Made by a program: the position numbers and the translations under genes. Below the pieces are notes generated by a model, which saw only the letters and a program-made list of their open reading frames with translations, was not told where the DNA came from and made no database searches. Shown here piece after piece: positions 1-7,516 of a DNA stretch of 40,008 bases; positions within the stretch are counted from its first letter, which is position 1, and each line of letters begins with the position of its first letter. Source of the DNA: Microbispora rosea (GTDB lineage: Bacteria; Actinomycetota; Actinomycetes; Streptosporangiales; Streptosporangiaceae); NCBI RefSeq assembly GCF_900156315.1, contig NZ_FTNI01000049.1:1-40008 (forward strand), written 5' to 3'.

Positions 1-375
1 CCGGACGCCTTCATCGCAGCGGTCGCGGCCAACCTCGGGCTGCCGATCCCACAGGTCCAGGACGCTCTGCAACCAATGGTCTCCGAGCCCGCACCGGCAG
101 GTGACGACCAAGGCAAGCTGAACAGCATGGACAAGAAGGCCCTGGACGGCCCGCAGGACTCGCCGTTCACCACCGACGCCGCGGCGGCGTCCCTGGCCGC
201 GGCGCTAGGCGTCGATCAAGCCAAGGCCAAGGCCGCTCTGGCCACTGTGGTGGCGTGGGGCAGAGTCGATCCGACGTCCAAGGCCTTCGGTGACATCGCC
301 GCCTCGCTCGGGGTCACCTCCGACCAGCTCAACACCGCGTTGAGCGATTTGAAGCGGTCACTGAACGAGGGCTGA
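1..375 (+). CDS. C-terminal part of a small helical-repeat protein (5' end outside window)
   Basis: The reading frame is open from the first base of the window, so the gene starts upstream; an in-frame ATG at 76 could give a 99-residue product but the frame before it reads the same kind of sequence. The visible part repeats a short amphipathic unit: a hydrophobic residue, two or three Ala, LG(V/L), about five residues, then an Ala-Leu pair (FIAAVAANLGL, AAASLAAALGV, FGDIAASLGV). This suggests two- or three-helix repeats rather than an enzyme. No signal peptide, membrane segment or catalytic motif is visible. It lies 49 bases upstream of the two-component pair, on the same strand, and could belong to the stimulus or output of that pair, but that is only positional. 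I do not recognise the family. Confidence 0.6.
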   Translation, partial: PDAFIAAVAANLGLPIPQVQDALQPMVSEPAPAGDDQGKLNSMDKKALDGPQDSPFTTDAAAASLAAALGVDQAKAKAALATVVAWGRVDPTSKAFGDIAASLGVTSDQLNTALSDLKRSLNEG

Positions 376-424
376 CGACCACCGCGTCTCAGACAGCTTC
401 AGGATCGACGGTGAGGATGGGCGA

Positions 425-1096
425 ATGCGGATACTTGTGGTCGACGACGACCCGGCTGTGCGGCGGTCCTTGGAGCATGCGTTGCGCCGGGACGGCTACG
501 ACGTTTCGTCCGCCGCCGATGGGGCGTCCGCCCTCGCCGAGCACGGCGTGTTCCGCCCGGACGCGGTGGTTCTCGACGTCCTCATGCCCGAACCGAACGG
601 GCTGGAGGTGTGCCGGACGCTACGTGAGGGCGGGCACGACACGCCGATCCTGATGCTCACGGCCCGGGACCTGGTCATCGACCGGGTCGCCGGGCTCGAC
701 GCGGGGGCCGACGATTACCTGGCCAAGCCCTTCGCCTTGGAAGAGCTGCGGGCCCGGCTCAGAGCCCTGCTCCGGCGCAGCGGCGCCAGGGCCGAGGTGC
801 TGCGCTTCGCCGACGTCGACCTGGACGTGAGCGGCTGCAGGGCCGAGCGCGCCGGCCGGCGCCTGGATCTGACCAAAACGGAGTTGTCCCTGCTGGAGCT
901 GTTCCTGCGCAACCCCGGCCGGGTGCTGAGCCGGACCCAGATCTTCGAGTCCGTCTGGGGCTACGACTTCGGCCCCGAGTCGAACGCACTGTGGGTGTAC
1001 ATCAGCTACCTGCGAAGCAAACTCGAAGCGGACGGCGGCGGCAGATTGATCCAGACGGTGCGCGGCCTGGGGTATGTCCTGCGCGAGGAGCCATGA
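425..1096 (+). CDS. OmpR/PhoB-family response regulator (MprA-like)
   Basis: A 223-residue DNA-binding response regulator. The receiver domain (about 1-115) has the acidic pocket in VVDDD near residues 6-9, the phospho-acceptor Asp51 in AVVLDVLMP, and the conserved Lys in LAKPFALEEL. The C-terminal half (about 127-221) is a winged helix of the OmpR type (LTKTELSLLELFLRNPGRVLSR, then the YISYLRSKLE recognition region and the RGLGYVL wing). Its stop codon overlaps the kinase start (ATGA at 1093-1096), so the pair is translationally coupled. The closest described relatives are MprA-like regulators of envelope stress in actinobacteria; the actual target genes cannot be read from the sequence. The ATG at 425 follows a purine-rich stretch (GGATGGGCGA). 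Confidence 0.93.
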   Translation: MRILVVDDDPAVRRSLEHALRRDGYDVSSAADGASALAEHGVFRPDAVVLDVLMPEPNGLEVCRTLREGGHDTPILMLTARDLVIDRVAGLDAGADDYLAKPFALEELRARLRALLRRSGARAEVLRFADVDLDVSGCRAERAGRRLDLTKTELSLLELFLRNPGRVLSRTQIFESVWGYDFGPESNALWVYISYLRSKLEADGGGRLIQTVRGLGYVLREEP

Positions 1097-2442
1097 ACCT
1101 GCGCACCCGGCTGGCGATCGCCGGCGGTTCCGTGGTCGCGGGCGCCCTGGTGCTCGTGTCGGTGGTCCTGTATCCGGCCGTGGACGCCAACCTTCGCGGC
1201 CAGATGGACAGCGCCCTGGTCGCGGCCGCCGGCCGGGCGCCGGAGGTGGCCGCGGCCATCAAGGCCAAGTTCAGGGACGCCAACGGGGAGCCGGGCTTCC
1301 CGACTGCTCCGCTGGGGATCGGAAGCACCCAGCTGCAGATCGTGCCGGGCCCGGTCCAGGTCGGGCCGTCGACGGAGTTCGTCGACCTCACCGCCCGCGA
1401 CGTCGCCGTCGCGGACGGCACCGCAGGCGCCTACTTCCGTGACGCGGTCTACGACGGAGTCGCCTACCGGGTCTACACCGCCCAACTGCCCGAATCATCG
1501 GGGACGCTCGTACGCACAGCCATCCCGGAATCCGATCCCGCACCCACGCTACGCGAACTCGCCTGGCTGCTCGCCGGCTCGACGGTGGCCGCCGGACTTC
1601 TGGCGGCACTGGCCTCACGCCTGGCAGCACGCCGCGTCCTCCGCCCGGTGCACCAGCTCACCGAGACCGTCGAACTGATCCGCACGACCGGCGACCTGTC
1701 CATCCCGATCCCCGCCGACGGCCGGGACGAAATCGGCCGGCTCGGCTCGGCGTTCGCGGCGATGACCGCCGCCCTGGACGAATCGGTTGGCGCCCAGCGC
1801 CGTCTGGTGGCCGACGCCTCCCACGAACTGCGCACACCGCTGACGAGCCTGACGGTGAACCTCGAGCTGCTGTCGGAGAACCCGGCCGACGCGCAGGCCC
1901 CACTCCTCGCCGCCGAAGCGCTCGGCCAGGCCGGCGAACTCACGACATTGGTCAACGACCTGATCGACCTGGCCCGCTACGGCCAGGCCCCCTTCCACAC
2001 GGAAGACGTCCGTCTCGACCTCGTCGCCGAGCGTGTCGCGGCCCGCGCGGCGCGCCGGGCCCCGCACATCGGATTCGAGCTGACCTGCGCGCCCACTCTC
2101 GTCCACGGAGACCCCGACGCCCTGGAACGCGCCGTCGCGAACCTCGTCGACAACGCCGTGAAATGGAGCCCGTCCGACGGCCGGATCAGGATCAGCGTCA
2201 AGGCGGGCACCCTCGAGGTCGCAGACGCCGGCCCAGGGATTCCCGACAGCGACCTCGAATTCGTCTTCGACCGCTTCTACCGATCACCCACGGCCCGCGC
2301 GCACCCTGGCTCCGGACTGGGCCTGGCCATCGTCCGGCAGGTCGCCGAGGCTCATGGCGGGACGGCCGAAGCCGTGCCGTGTCGAAGCGGCGCGTTACTG
2401 CGGCTGATCCTGCCGACGTGTGCCGAACAGGCGGAGCCCTAG
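1093..2442 (+). CDS. Membrane sensor histidine kinase (MprB/BaeS-like)
   Basis: A 449-residue classical sensor kinase. Membrane helix 1 is at about 7-27, an extracytoplasmic sensing loop of roughly 125 residues follows, and membrane helix 2 is at about 155-176. Then come a HAMP domain, the HisKA dimerisation domain with phospho-acceptor His244 in DASHELRTPL, and the HATPase with an N box (NLVDNAVKW), G1 box (DAGPGIP), F box (FDRFYR) and G2 box (GSGLGLAIV). Every motif needed for autophosphorylation is intact. I chose the ATG at 1093 because it overlaps the regulator stop and puts the first membrane helix immediately at the N-terminus; the frame itself extends further upstream without a better start. 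The periplasmic loop has no recognisable named sensor domain, so the ligand is unknown. Confidence 0.92.
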   Translation: MNLRTRLAIAGGSVVAGALVLVSVVLYPAVDANLRGQMDSALVAAAGRAPEVAAAIKAKFRDANGEPGFPTAPLGIGSTQLQIVPGPVQVGPSTEFVDLTARDVAVADGTAGAYFRDAVYDGVAYRVYTAQLPESSGTLVRTAIPESDPAPTLRELAWLLAGSTVAAGLLAALASRLAARRVLRPVHQLTETVELIRTTGDLSIPIPADGRDEIGRLGSAFAAMTAALDESVGAQRRLVADASHELRTPLTSLTVNLELLSENPADAQAPLLAAEALGQAGELTTLVNDLIDLARYGQAPFHTEDVRLDLVAERVAARAARRAPHIGFELTCAPTLVHGDPDALERAVANLVDNAVKWSPSDGRIRISVKAGTLEVADAGPGIPDSDLEFVFDRFYRSPTARAHPGSGLGLAIVRQVAEAHGGTAEAVPCRSGALLRLILPTCAEQAEP

Positions 2443-2464
2443 GCACCCCCTGGTGGGGTGCCTA
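2440..2464. terminator. Perfect 10-bp hairpin, probable terminator
   Basis: TAGGCACCCC (2440-2449), a 5-base loop, then GGGGTGCCTA (2455-2464). It starts at the kinase stop codon and lies between two convergent genes (kinase ending 2442, hydrolase ending 2542). There is no clear U tract, which is common for actinobacterial terminators. Confidence 0.65.
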
Positions 2465-2541
2465 GGGTTCCTTGCACTCGGCGGGAATCGTGTGCACTCG
2501 CAGCCTCGGGCCTGCCTGAAGGTCCGAACGCCGTACAGGCT

Positions 2542-3273
2542 CTAACCGAGGTGCCGCGCGAAGAACCGCAGCGAGCTGCCGGTCTCGAACTCGGGGATCT
2601 CCCCGTGATCGCCGGGGTTTGCGTGCAGCGTCTTGTCGGCCGCCCCCAGAGCGTCGAACAGCGCCAGGCCCTGGGCCCGCGGCACCTTGTCGTCGTCCCA
2701 CTGGAGCAGGAACCGCACCGGGACGGTGACCCGGGCCGCGGTCTCGGCCAGCCCGTCCACGCCGAGCAGGCCCAGCACCGCCGCGCGGACCCGGGGCTCG
2801 GCGGCGACGAAGGGCACGCCGAGCCCGCAGCCCATCGACATGCCGAAGTAGCCCACAGGGCCGGCGCCGACGACGTCGAGTTCCTGCACAGCGGTCAGGA
2901 CCGCCTGCCACTCCGGGACGGCGTGTCCGGCCAGGAACGTGTGCATGGTGGCGAGATGCGGGGCGACGTCCTCCCCCGCGGCCATTCCGGCCCGCAGCCG
3001 GGCCACGACCTCGGCGAACTCCTCGGTTTTCGGCCGATCGCCGTGGTTGGGCGCATCGACCGCCACCACTGCGAAACCGCCCTCGGTGACGAAGCGGCGC
3101 GCGCGGGCCACGATGCCGGGCGCCTTCTTGTGCTGCCCGCCGCCGTGGCCCATCAGGATCAGGGGACGAGCCCCGGCGGCGTCTTCCGGCGTCCACAACA
3201 CACCGGGAATCTCGCCGAGGATGAACAGCTGTTCGGTGACGCCGTCCGACGACGTCCGAGAGATGAAGCGCAA
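2542..3273 (-). CDS. Alpha/beta hydrolase, dienelactone-hydrolase-like
   Basis: A 243-residue soluble serine hydrolase. The nucleophile elbow is GMSMG with Ser146; the acid is probably one of the Asp residues in QWDDDKVP (about 193-195) and the His is His223 in GDHGEIP, giving a complete triad in the expected order. The oxyanion-side motif HGGGQHK is near residues 43-49. The length fits DLH-like or prolyl-oligopeptidase-like esterases that act on small esters. No signal peptide is seen, so it is probably cytoplasmic. The start is a TTG at 3273, preceded by AAAGGCG about ten bases upstream; no ATG or GTG fits the N-terminus better, so the start is uncertain. It is monocistronic between a convergent kinase gene and a 3' hairpin. 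The natural substrate cannot be assigned. Confidence 0.8.
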   Translation of the reverse strand: MRFISRTSSDGVTEQLFILGEIPGVLWTPEDAAGARPLILMGHGGGQHKKAPGIVARARRFVTEGGFAVVAVDAPNHGDRPKTEEFAEVVARLRAGMAAGEDVAPHLATMHTFLAGHAVPEWQAVLTAVQELDVVGAGPVGYFGMSMGCGLGVPFVAAEPRVRAAVLGLLGVDGLAETAARVTVPVRFLLQWDDDKVPRAQGLALFDALGAADKTLHANPGDHGEIPEFETGSSLRFFARHLG

Positions 3274-3417
3274 AGCGTTACACGCCTTTCGGGATGCCTT
3301 CTGCGGGCGCTCCCTAGACCATGAAACGGAGGGAGCCCCGACCTGCCACAGCGTTGATCGGTCTCACCTCCTCGGGTCGCGGCGATGCACGGCGACGCCG
3401 AACGTATCACCAGACGG

Positions 3418-3455
3418 CACAGAGCTCCCAGTGATTTATCACCAGGAGCTCTGTG
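3418..3455. terminator. 38-bp near-perfect palindrome downstream of the DUF998-like gene
   Basis: Two 18-base arms, CACAGAGCTCCCAGTGAT (3418-3435) and ATCACCAGGAGCTCTGTG (3438-3455), pair with only two mismatches around a TT centre. The palindrome lies 47 bases beyond the stop of the minus-strand gene at 3502, which fits a terminator. The very short centre also fits a dimeric-repressor operator for the hydrolase gene starting at 3273. Confidence 0.5.
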
Positions 3456-3470
3456 CGGCCTCCCCGTCGG

Positions 3471-3515
3471 GTCAGCGTCGCCCGAGTCAGCGTCGCCCGG
3501 GTCAGCGTCGGCCGA
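3471..3515. repeat. Three copies of a 15-bp tandem repeat at a gene's 3' end
   Basis: GTCAGCGTCGCCCGA, GTCAGCGTCGCCCGG and GTCAGCGTCGGCCGA follow one another without gaps. The stop codon of the minus-strand DUF998-like gene (3502-3504) lies inside the third copy, so two units are outside the coding sequence. Slippage here could lengthen or shorten the C-terminus. Confidence 0.75.
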
Positions 3516-4242
3516 GGTCCGCACGCTTGGCGGCGGCGACCACCGAGGCCCAGGCCATCGCGACGAGCACGCCGACGCACAGGGTGAGGGAACCGGCCCG
3601 CCCGCCGGACATGGCCCATCCGTTGCCCAGAAGGAGAGCCAGGCCGCCGAGCCGGGAGGCGACCGCGTGCCGGGCCCGCCCCGCACGGGCGAAGTGCCGG
3701 CCGAGGACGAAGCAGGCCGCGATGAGCGCGGTGAAGGCCACCGAGCCGGCCGCCATGTGCAGCATCGCGTGCCAGCTCATCCCGGCCGGGGCCCCCAGCG
3801 GGGTGCCGGCGGGGAAGCCGTCCCCCGGGTCCATGCTGAAGACCCCGGCCGCCGCGAGTCCGGCGCCCTCGACGAGCAGCAGCCTGGGCGCCCACGTCCC
3901 TCCGGGCGTGCCGCGCATGACCCTGCGCAGTCCGATCGCCCCGGCGACCGTCAGGACGGCGGTGATCCAGAAGTTGCCGATCTGCAGCCACCCGAGATCT
4001 CCGGTGCTGAGCATGCTGAGCGGGTGACGGAGCAGGTCGAACCCCTCGCGGGTGAACGCCTGCGTCAGCGAGACGATCCCGAAGACCGGCGTGGTGAGCA
4101 CGGCGCAGGTGAGCAGCGCACGCGTCGATCCCGTGGAGACCGCCGGGCTCGCGGCACCCGCCTGGCCCGGCGCGGAGCGCCGTGCGGCCGGCCGCGCGGT
4201 GAGCGGAGAGGTGAGCGGGGTGGTGTGCTGCGTGGCGGTCAT
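3502..4242 (-). CDS. DUF998-like multi-pass membrane protein
   Basis: A 246-residue protein with about six hydrophobic segments after a 45-residue Thr/Ala/Pro-rich N-terminus. The stretch FDLLRHPLSMLSTGDLGW followed by LQIGNFW is characteristic of DUF998 membrane proteins, as is the HAMLH..G segment in the middle. The function of the family is unknown. I chose the ATG at 4242 because AAGGGA lies about seven bases upstream; the frame continues upstream through a Pro-Gly-Thr repeat that looks non-coding. It is transcribed away from the DGPF/ECF pair, with a 410-base divergent region between them, and could be a target of that sigma factor, but nothing beyond position supports this. Confidence 0.8.
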   Translation of the reverse strand: MTATQHTTPLTSPLTARPAARRSAPGQAGAASPAVSTGSTRALLTCAVLTTPVFGIVSLTQAFTREGFDLLRHPLSMLSTGDLGWLQIGNFWITAVLTVAGAIGLRRVMRGTPGGTWAPRLLLVEGAGLAAAGVFSMDPGDGFPAGTPLGAPAGMSWHAMLHMAAGSVAFTALIAACFVLGRHFARAGRARHAVASRLGGLALLLGNGWAMSGGRAGSLTLCVGVLVAMAWASVVAAAKRADLGRR

Positions 4243-4652
4243 GGGTGTTCCCTTCTTCGGTGTCCCGGGCTTAGGTGTTCCGGGCTTAGCTGTCCCCGGC
4301 TCAGGCGCTCCGGGTCTGGTGTTCGGGTTTTCGGTGTTCGGGTCTTCGGTGTGGTCCCGGCCGATGCGGTGTCCGGCCTCGCTCACACGTCGAACGGCGG
4401 CCGCGCGATTCGACCATTCGTGTCCGCCCGTGCCGCCCGCCCGCCGCCTCCCCCGCCCACCAGCGGCGACACCCGCGAGTGCGCATTCCCTGTCAGATGC
4501 GCATTCCCTGTCACATGAGCCGAAGGCGCAGGTCACGACGTGTCAGGATCGGAGCCGGTCGATTCCGGCTCGTCCCGCACGACGTGGAGGTGACGGCGGG
4601 GACCGGCGAACGGCCCGGCCAGACCAGAGGATCGGAAAGAAGGAGAACGACG
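4243..4652. promoter_or_regulatory. Divergent intergenic region with degenerate and direct repeats
   Basis: The 410 bases separate the DUF998-like gene from the DGPF gene. Near 4259-4330 a degenerate tandem repeat of about 15 bases (variants of GGGCTTAGGTGTTCC) runs up to the membrane-protein start. At 4481-4498 and 4499-4516 two abutting 18-base direct repeats differ by one base (GCGCATTCCCTGTCAGAT and GCGCATTCCCTGTCACAT). This is the most likely regulatory site for the DGPF/ECF operon. A good ribosome site (AAGGAG) precedes the DGPF start. No other gene is convincing here. Confidence 0.5.
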
Positions 4653-5003
4653 ATGCGGTTTCTGATGACCACCAAGGGCGGCTCCCGCACACCGGATGCG
4701 GCGATGATGGCCGAGATGGGCGCCTTCATCGAGGAGATGACCAGGACGGGCGCGCTGCTGGCCACCGGCGGGCTGGAGCCGGGCGGCCTGCGGATGATCT
4801 CCTCCGGCGGTGAGATCACCGTGACCGACGGCCCCTTCACCGAGGCGAAGGAGGCGATCGTCGGCTTCGCCCTGATCGAGGCGCGGTCCCGTGAGGAGGC
4901 CGTGGAGCTGGCCCGCCGCTTCTGGAAGATCGCCGGCGACGGCGAGGGCTGGGTCCAGCGGGTGTTCGGCCCCGAAGACGCCCCCGGGCCCGGCCCCCGC
5001 TGA
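4653..5003 (+). CDS. YCII-related DGPF-domain protein
   Basis: A 116-residue protein of the YCII/DGPF family. The signature DGPFTEAKEAIVGF is at about residues 61-74, followed by the REEAVELARRF helix usual in this family. DGPF proteins are small dimeric alpha/beta proteins encoded beside ECF42-group sigma factors throughout actinobacteria. Described work links them to the sigma factor, but no enzymatic activity is settled. The ATG at 4653 is chosen because AAGGAGAACGACG directly precedes it; the frame is open for another 170 bases upstream but without family similarity. The sigma factor gene begins 114 bases downstream on the same strand. Confidence 0.92.
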   Translation: MRFLMTTKGGSRTPDAAMMAEMGAFIEEMTRTGALLATGGLEPGGLRMISSGGEITVTDGPFTEAKEAIVGFALIEARSREEAVELARRFWKIAGDGEGWVQRVFGPEDAPGPGPR

Positions 5004-5116
5004 CACCGGAGCACGCCGGGCAAGGCCGTGATCAGGCAGATGTCCGGCCCGCAGGCGCCCCCGGTGACGTACGCACCGGGTTGCGCCGCGGGCGGGCCGG
5101 TGCTGTCATCGGTCGG

Positions 5117-7516
5117 GTGACGTCGCTGGACGCCCACCGCGTCGTGGACGCGGTCTGGAAGATGGAGTCCGCGAGGATCGTCGCCGGCCTCGTGCGGATG
5201 GTCGGAGACGTCGGCCTGGCGGAGGAACTGGCGCAGGACGCCGTCCTCGCCGCGCTGGAGCAGTGGCCCGAGGCGGGCGTCCCGGACAACCCGGGCGCCT
5301 GGCTCATGGCCGTCGCCAAGCGCCGCGCCGTCGATCACCTGCGCCGGGAGGAGCGGCTCGACCGCGGGCAGGAGCAGCTCGCCCACGATCTCGCCACCCG
5401 CCCCGACGACGGCGAGCGTGACGTGGACGACGTGGTGAACGCGCTCGACGGAGAGGTCGGCGACGACGTCCTGCGGCTGATGTTCGTCTCCTGTCACCCG
5501 GTGCTGTCCACCGAGGCCCGGGTCGCGCTCACGCTGCGACTGATCGGCGGCCTGCGCACCGACGAGATCGCGAGGGCCTTCCTCGTCTCCGAGAGCGCCG
5601 TCGCCCAGCGGATCGTGCGGGCCAAGCGGGCGCTCGCCGACGCGCACGTCCCCTTCGAGGTCCCGTCGGGGCCGGATCGGGCGGCCCGGCTGTCGTCGGT
5701 GCTCGAAGTGATCTATCTCGTGTTCAACGAGGGATATTCGGCGACGGCCGGCGACGACCTGATGCGCCCGTCCCTCTGCCTGGAGGCGCTGCGCCTGGGC
5801 CGCGTCCTGGCCGAGCTGGCCCCGGACGAGGCCGAGGTGCACGGCCTGGTCGCGCTGATGGAGCTGCAGCAGTCGCGCTCGGCCGCGCGTACCGGTCCGT
5901 CGGGGGAGCCCGTCGTGCTGCACGAGCAGAACCGGGGGCGCTGGGACCCGCTGCTCATCCGGCGCGGCTTCGCGGCGCTACTGCGGGCGCGGCAGGCCGG
6001 CGGCCCCCTCGGCCCGTACGTGCTGCAGGCGGCAATCGCGGCCTGCCATGCGGGGGCCGCCACGCCGGAGGAGACCGACTGGCCGCAGATCGCGGCGCTC
6101 TACGAGGCCCTCGTCAGGGTGTTGCCCACGCCGGTCGCCCAGCTCAACCGCGCGGTGGCGCTCGCCATGGCCTACGGGCCGCGCGCCGGTCTCACGCTGG
6201 TGGACACGCTGAACGGAGAACCGGCGCTCAAGGGCTATCACCTGCTGCCCGCCGTACGCGGGGACCTGCTGGCCCGGCTCGGCCGGCACGACGAGGCCCG
6301 GACGGAGTTCGAACGCGCCGCGTCCCTCACCCGCAACAGCGCGGAACGGGCAGTGCTGCTGCGGCGCGCCGCGACCTGCGCCCGGACAGCCGAGGAAGCC
6401 CGGAAAGCCGAGGAAGCCGGGACAGTCGAGGAAGCCCGGAAAACCAAGGACGGCCAGGAGGCCCGGGAAGGCCGGGAAAACCCAAAAGCCCAGACAGCCC
6501 GGGATCCCCGGGAAGCCCTGGACGAGGCCGCGGAGGCCCCGGATCAGGTCGCGGACACCGGAACGGCCGGCACGGCCGGGGAGGCCCGGGACGAGGCCGA
6601 GGAGGCCCGGGCGGCTCGGGACGAGGCCGGGGCGGCCGGAACGGCGGGCGCAGCCGTCACCCTCGGCAGGGCGATGACGCTCTTCCTGACCCGGCCCGGT
6701 CTGAGCGCCGACACCATGCGGTCCTACAGACAGACCCTGACGCGGCTGTGCCGGCACCTCGGCGAGGACGTCCCGCTGCGTGACGTGACGTCCCACCGGA
6801 TCGCCGAGGTCTTCGCCGCGGCGTGGGGCACGGCGGCGGGCGCGACCTGGAACCGGCACCGCGGGGCGCTGCGGTCGTTCGCCGCGTGGGCGGCCGGGCA
6901 CGGCTGGGCGGCCGCCGACCTCGCCGCTCCGCTCGACCGGCGGCCCGAGCCCCGGGGCCGCACCCGTCCCATCGACCGGGCGCGCCTGGAGAGCCTGTGG
7001 GAGCGGCCGGACCTCCCGCTGCGCGAGCGCGCGCTGTGGCTGCTGCTGTACGAGAGCGCGGCACCGGCGGAATGGGCGCTCTCGCTCAACGTGGAGGACC
7101 TCGACCTGCCCGGCATGCGCGGCGAGGTGAAGGCCAGGGGGCACTGGCTGCGCTGGCAGTCCGGCACGGCCGCGCTCCTTCCCCTCCTCGTCGGAGACCG
7201 CCGCCGGGGCCCGCTGTTCCTCGCCGACCGCAGGCCGGGGCCGGGCCGCATGCCGGCGGCGGCCGACCTGTGCCCCCACACGGGCCGGGGCCGCCTGTCG
7301 TACGAGCGGGCGGAGTATCTGTTCAAACGGGCCACCGCGGAGCTCGACTCAGAGGGCGGCGGATACACGCTGCACCGCCTGCGCCACTCGCGCCTGGCCC
7401 ACCTCGGCGAGGACGGCTGGTCGGCGCCGATGCTCATGTCCCTGTCCGGCCACGCCAGCGCGCGGACCCTGCACGGATTCGTCCGGGTCCCGCGACCTGC
7501 GGATACCGTTGCCTGA
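5117..7516 (+). CDS. ECF42-type sigma factor fused to a degenerate tyrosine-recombinase-like domain
   Basis: A 799-residue single frame. Residues about 1-185 are sigma regions 2 and 4 (AEELAQDAVLAALEQW, PGAWLMAVAKRRAVDHLRRE, LRTDEIARAFLVSESAVAQRIVRAK). Residues about 190-420 are the TPR-like extension typical of ECF42 (VIYLVFNEGYSA, LHEQNRGRWD, QLNRAVALAM). A linker of about 95 residues made of Glu/Ala/Arg and Gly-Thr-Ala repeats follows. Residues about 513-795 resemble a phage-integrase core: an N-terminal SAM-like helical part (SADTMRSYRQTLTRLCRHLG) and a catalytic part with HRLRH near 752 and SGHAS near 775. The first catalytic Arg is absent (SAAPAEW replaces the usual GLRxSE), and the Tyr position reads Phe (TLHGFVR), so strand cleavage is unlikely. 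Normal ECF42 proteins end after the TPR part. The GTG at 5117 gives the usual family N-terminus. The next gene starts directly after the stop. Confidence 0.85.
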   Translation: MTSLDAHRVVDAVWKMESARIVAGLVRMVGDVGLAEELAQDAVLAALEQWPEAGVPDNPGAWLMAVAKRRAVDHLRREERLDRGQEQLAHDLATRPDDGERDVDDVVNALDGEVGDDVLRLMFVSCHPVLSTEARVALTLRLIGGLRTDEIARAFLVSESAVAQRIVRAKRALADAHVPFEVPSGPDRAARLSSVLEVIYLVFNEGYSATAGDDLMRPSLCLEALRLGRVLAELAPDEAEVHGLVALMELQQSRSAARTGPSGEPVVLHEQNRGRWDPLLIRRGFAALLRARQAGGPLGPYVLQAAIAACHAGAATPEETDWPQIAALYEALVRVLPTPVAQLNRAVALAMAYGPRAGLTLVDTLNGEPALKGYHLLPAVRGDLLARLGRHDEARTEFERAASLTRNSAERAVLLRRAATCARTAEEARKAEEAGTVEEARKTKDGQEAREGRENPKAQTARDPREALDEAAEAPDQVADTGTAGTAGEARDEAEEARAARDEAGAAGTAGAAVTLGRAMTLFLTRPGLSADTMRSYRQTLTRLCRHLGEDVPLRDVTSHRIAEVFAAAWGTAAGATWNRHRGALRSFAAWAAGHGWAAADLAAPLDRRPEPRGRTRPIDRARLESLWERPDLPLRERALWLLLYESAAPAEWALSLNVEDLDLPGMRGEVKARGHWLRWQSGTAALLPLLVGDRRRGPLFLADRRPGPGRMPAAADLCPHTGRGRLSYERAEYLFKRATAELDSEGGGYTLHRLRHSRLAHLGEDGWSAPMLMSLSGHASARTLHGFVRVPRPADTVA

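Noticed and set aside
4243..4536. Upstream extension of the DUF998-like gene through the Pro-Gly-Thr-Lys repeat
   Set aside because: The repeat is degenerate DNA in a divergent promoter region, and the ATG at 4242 has a good ribosome site and the family-like N-terminus.
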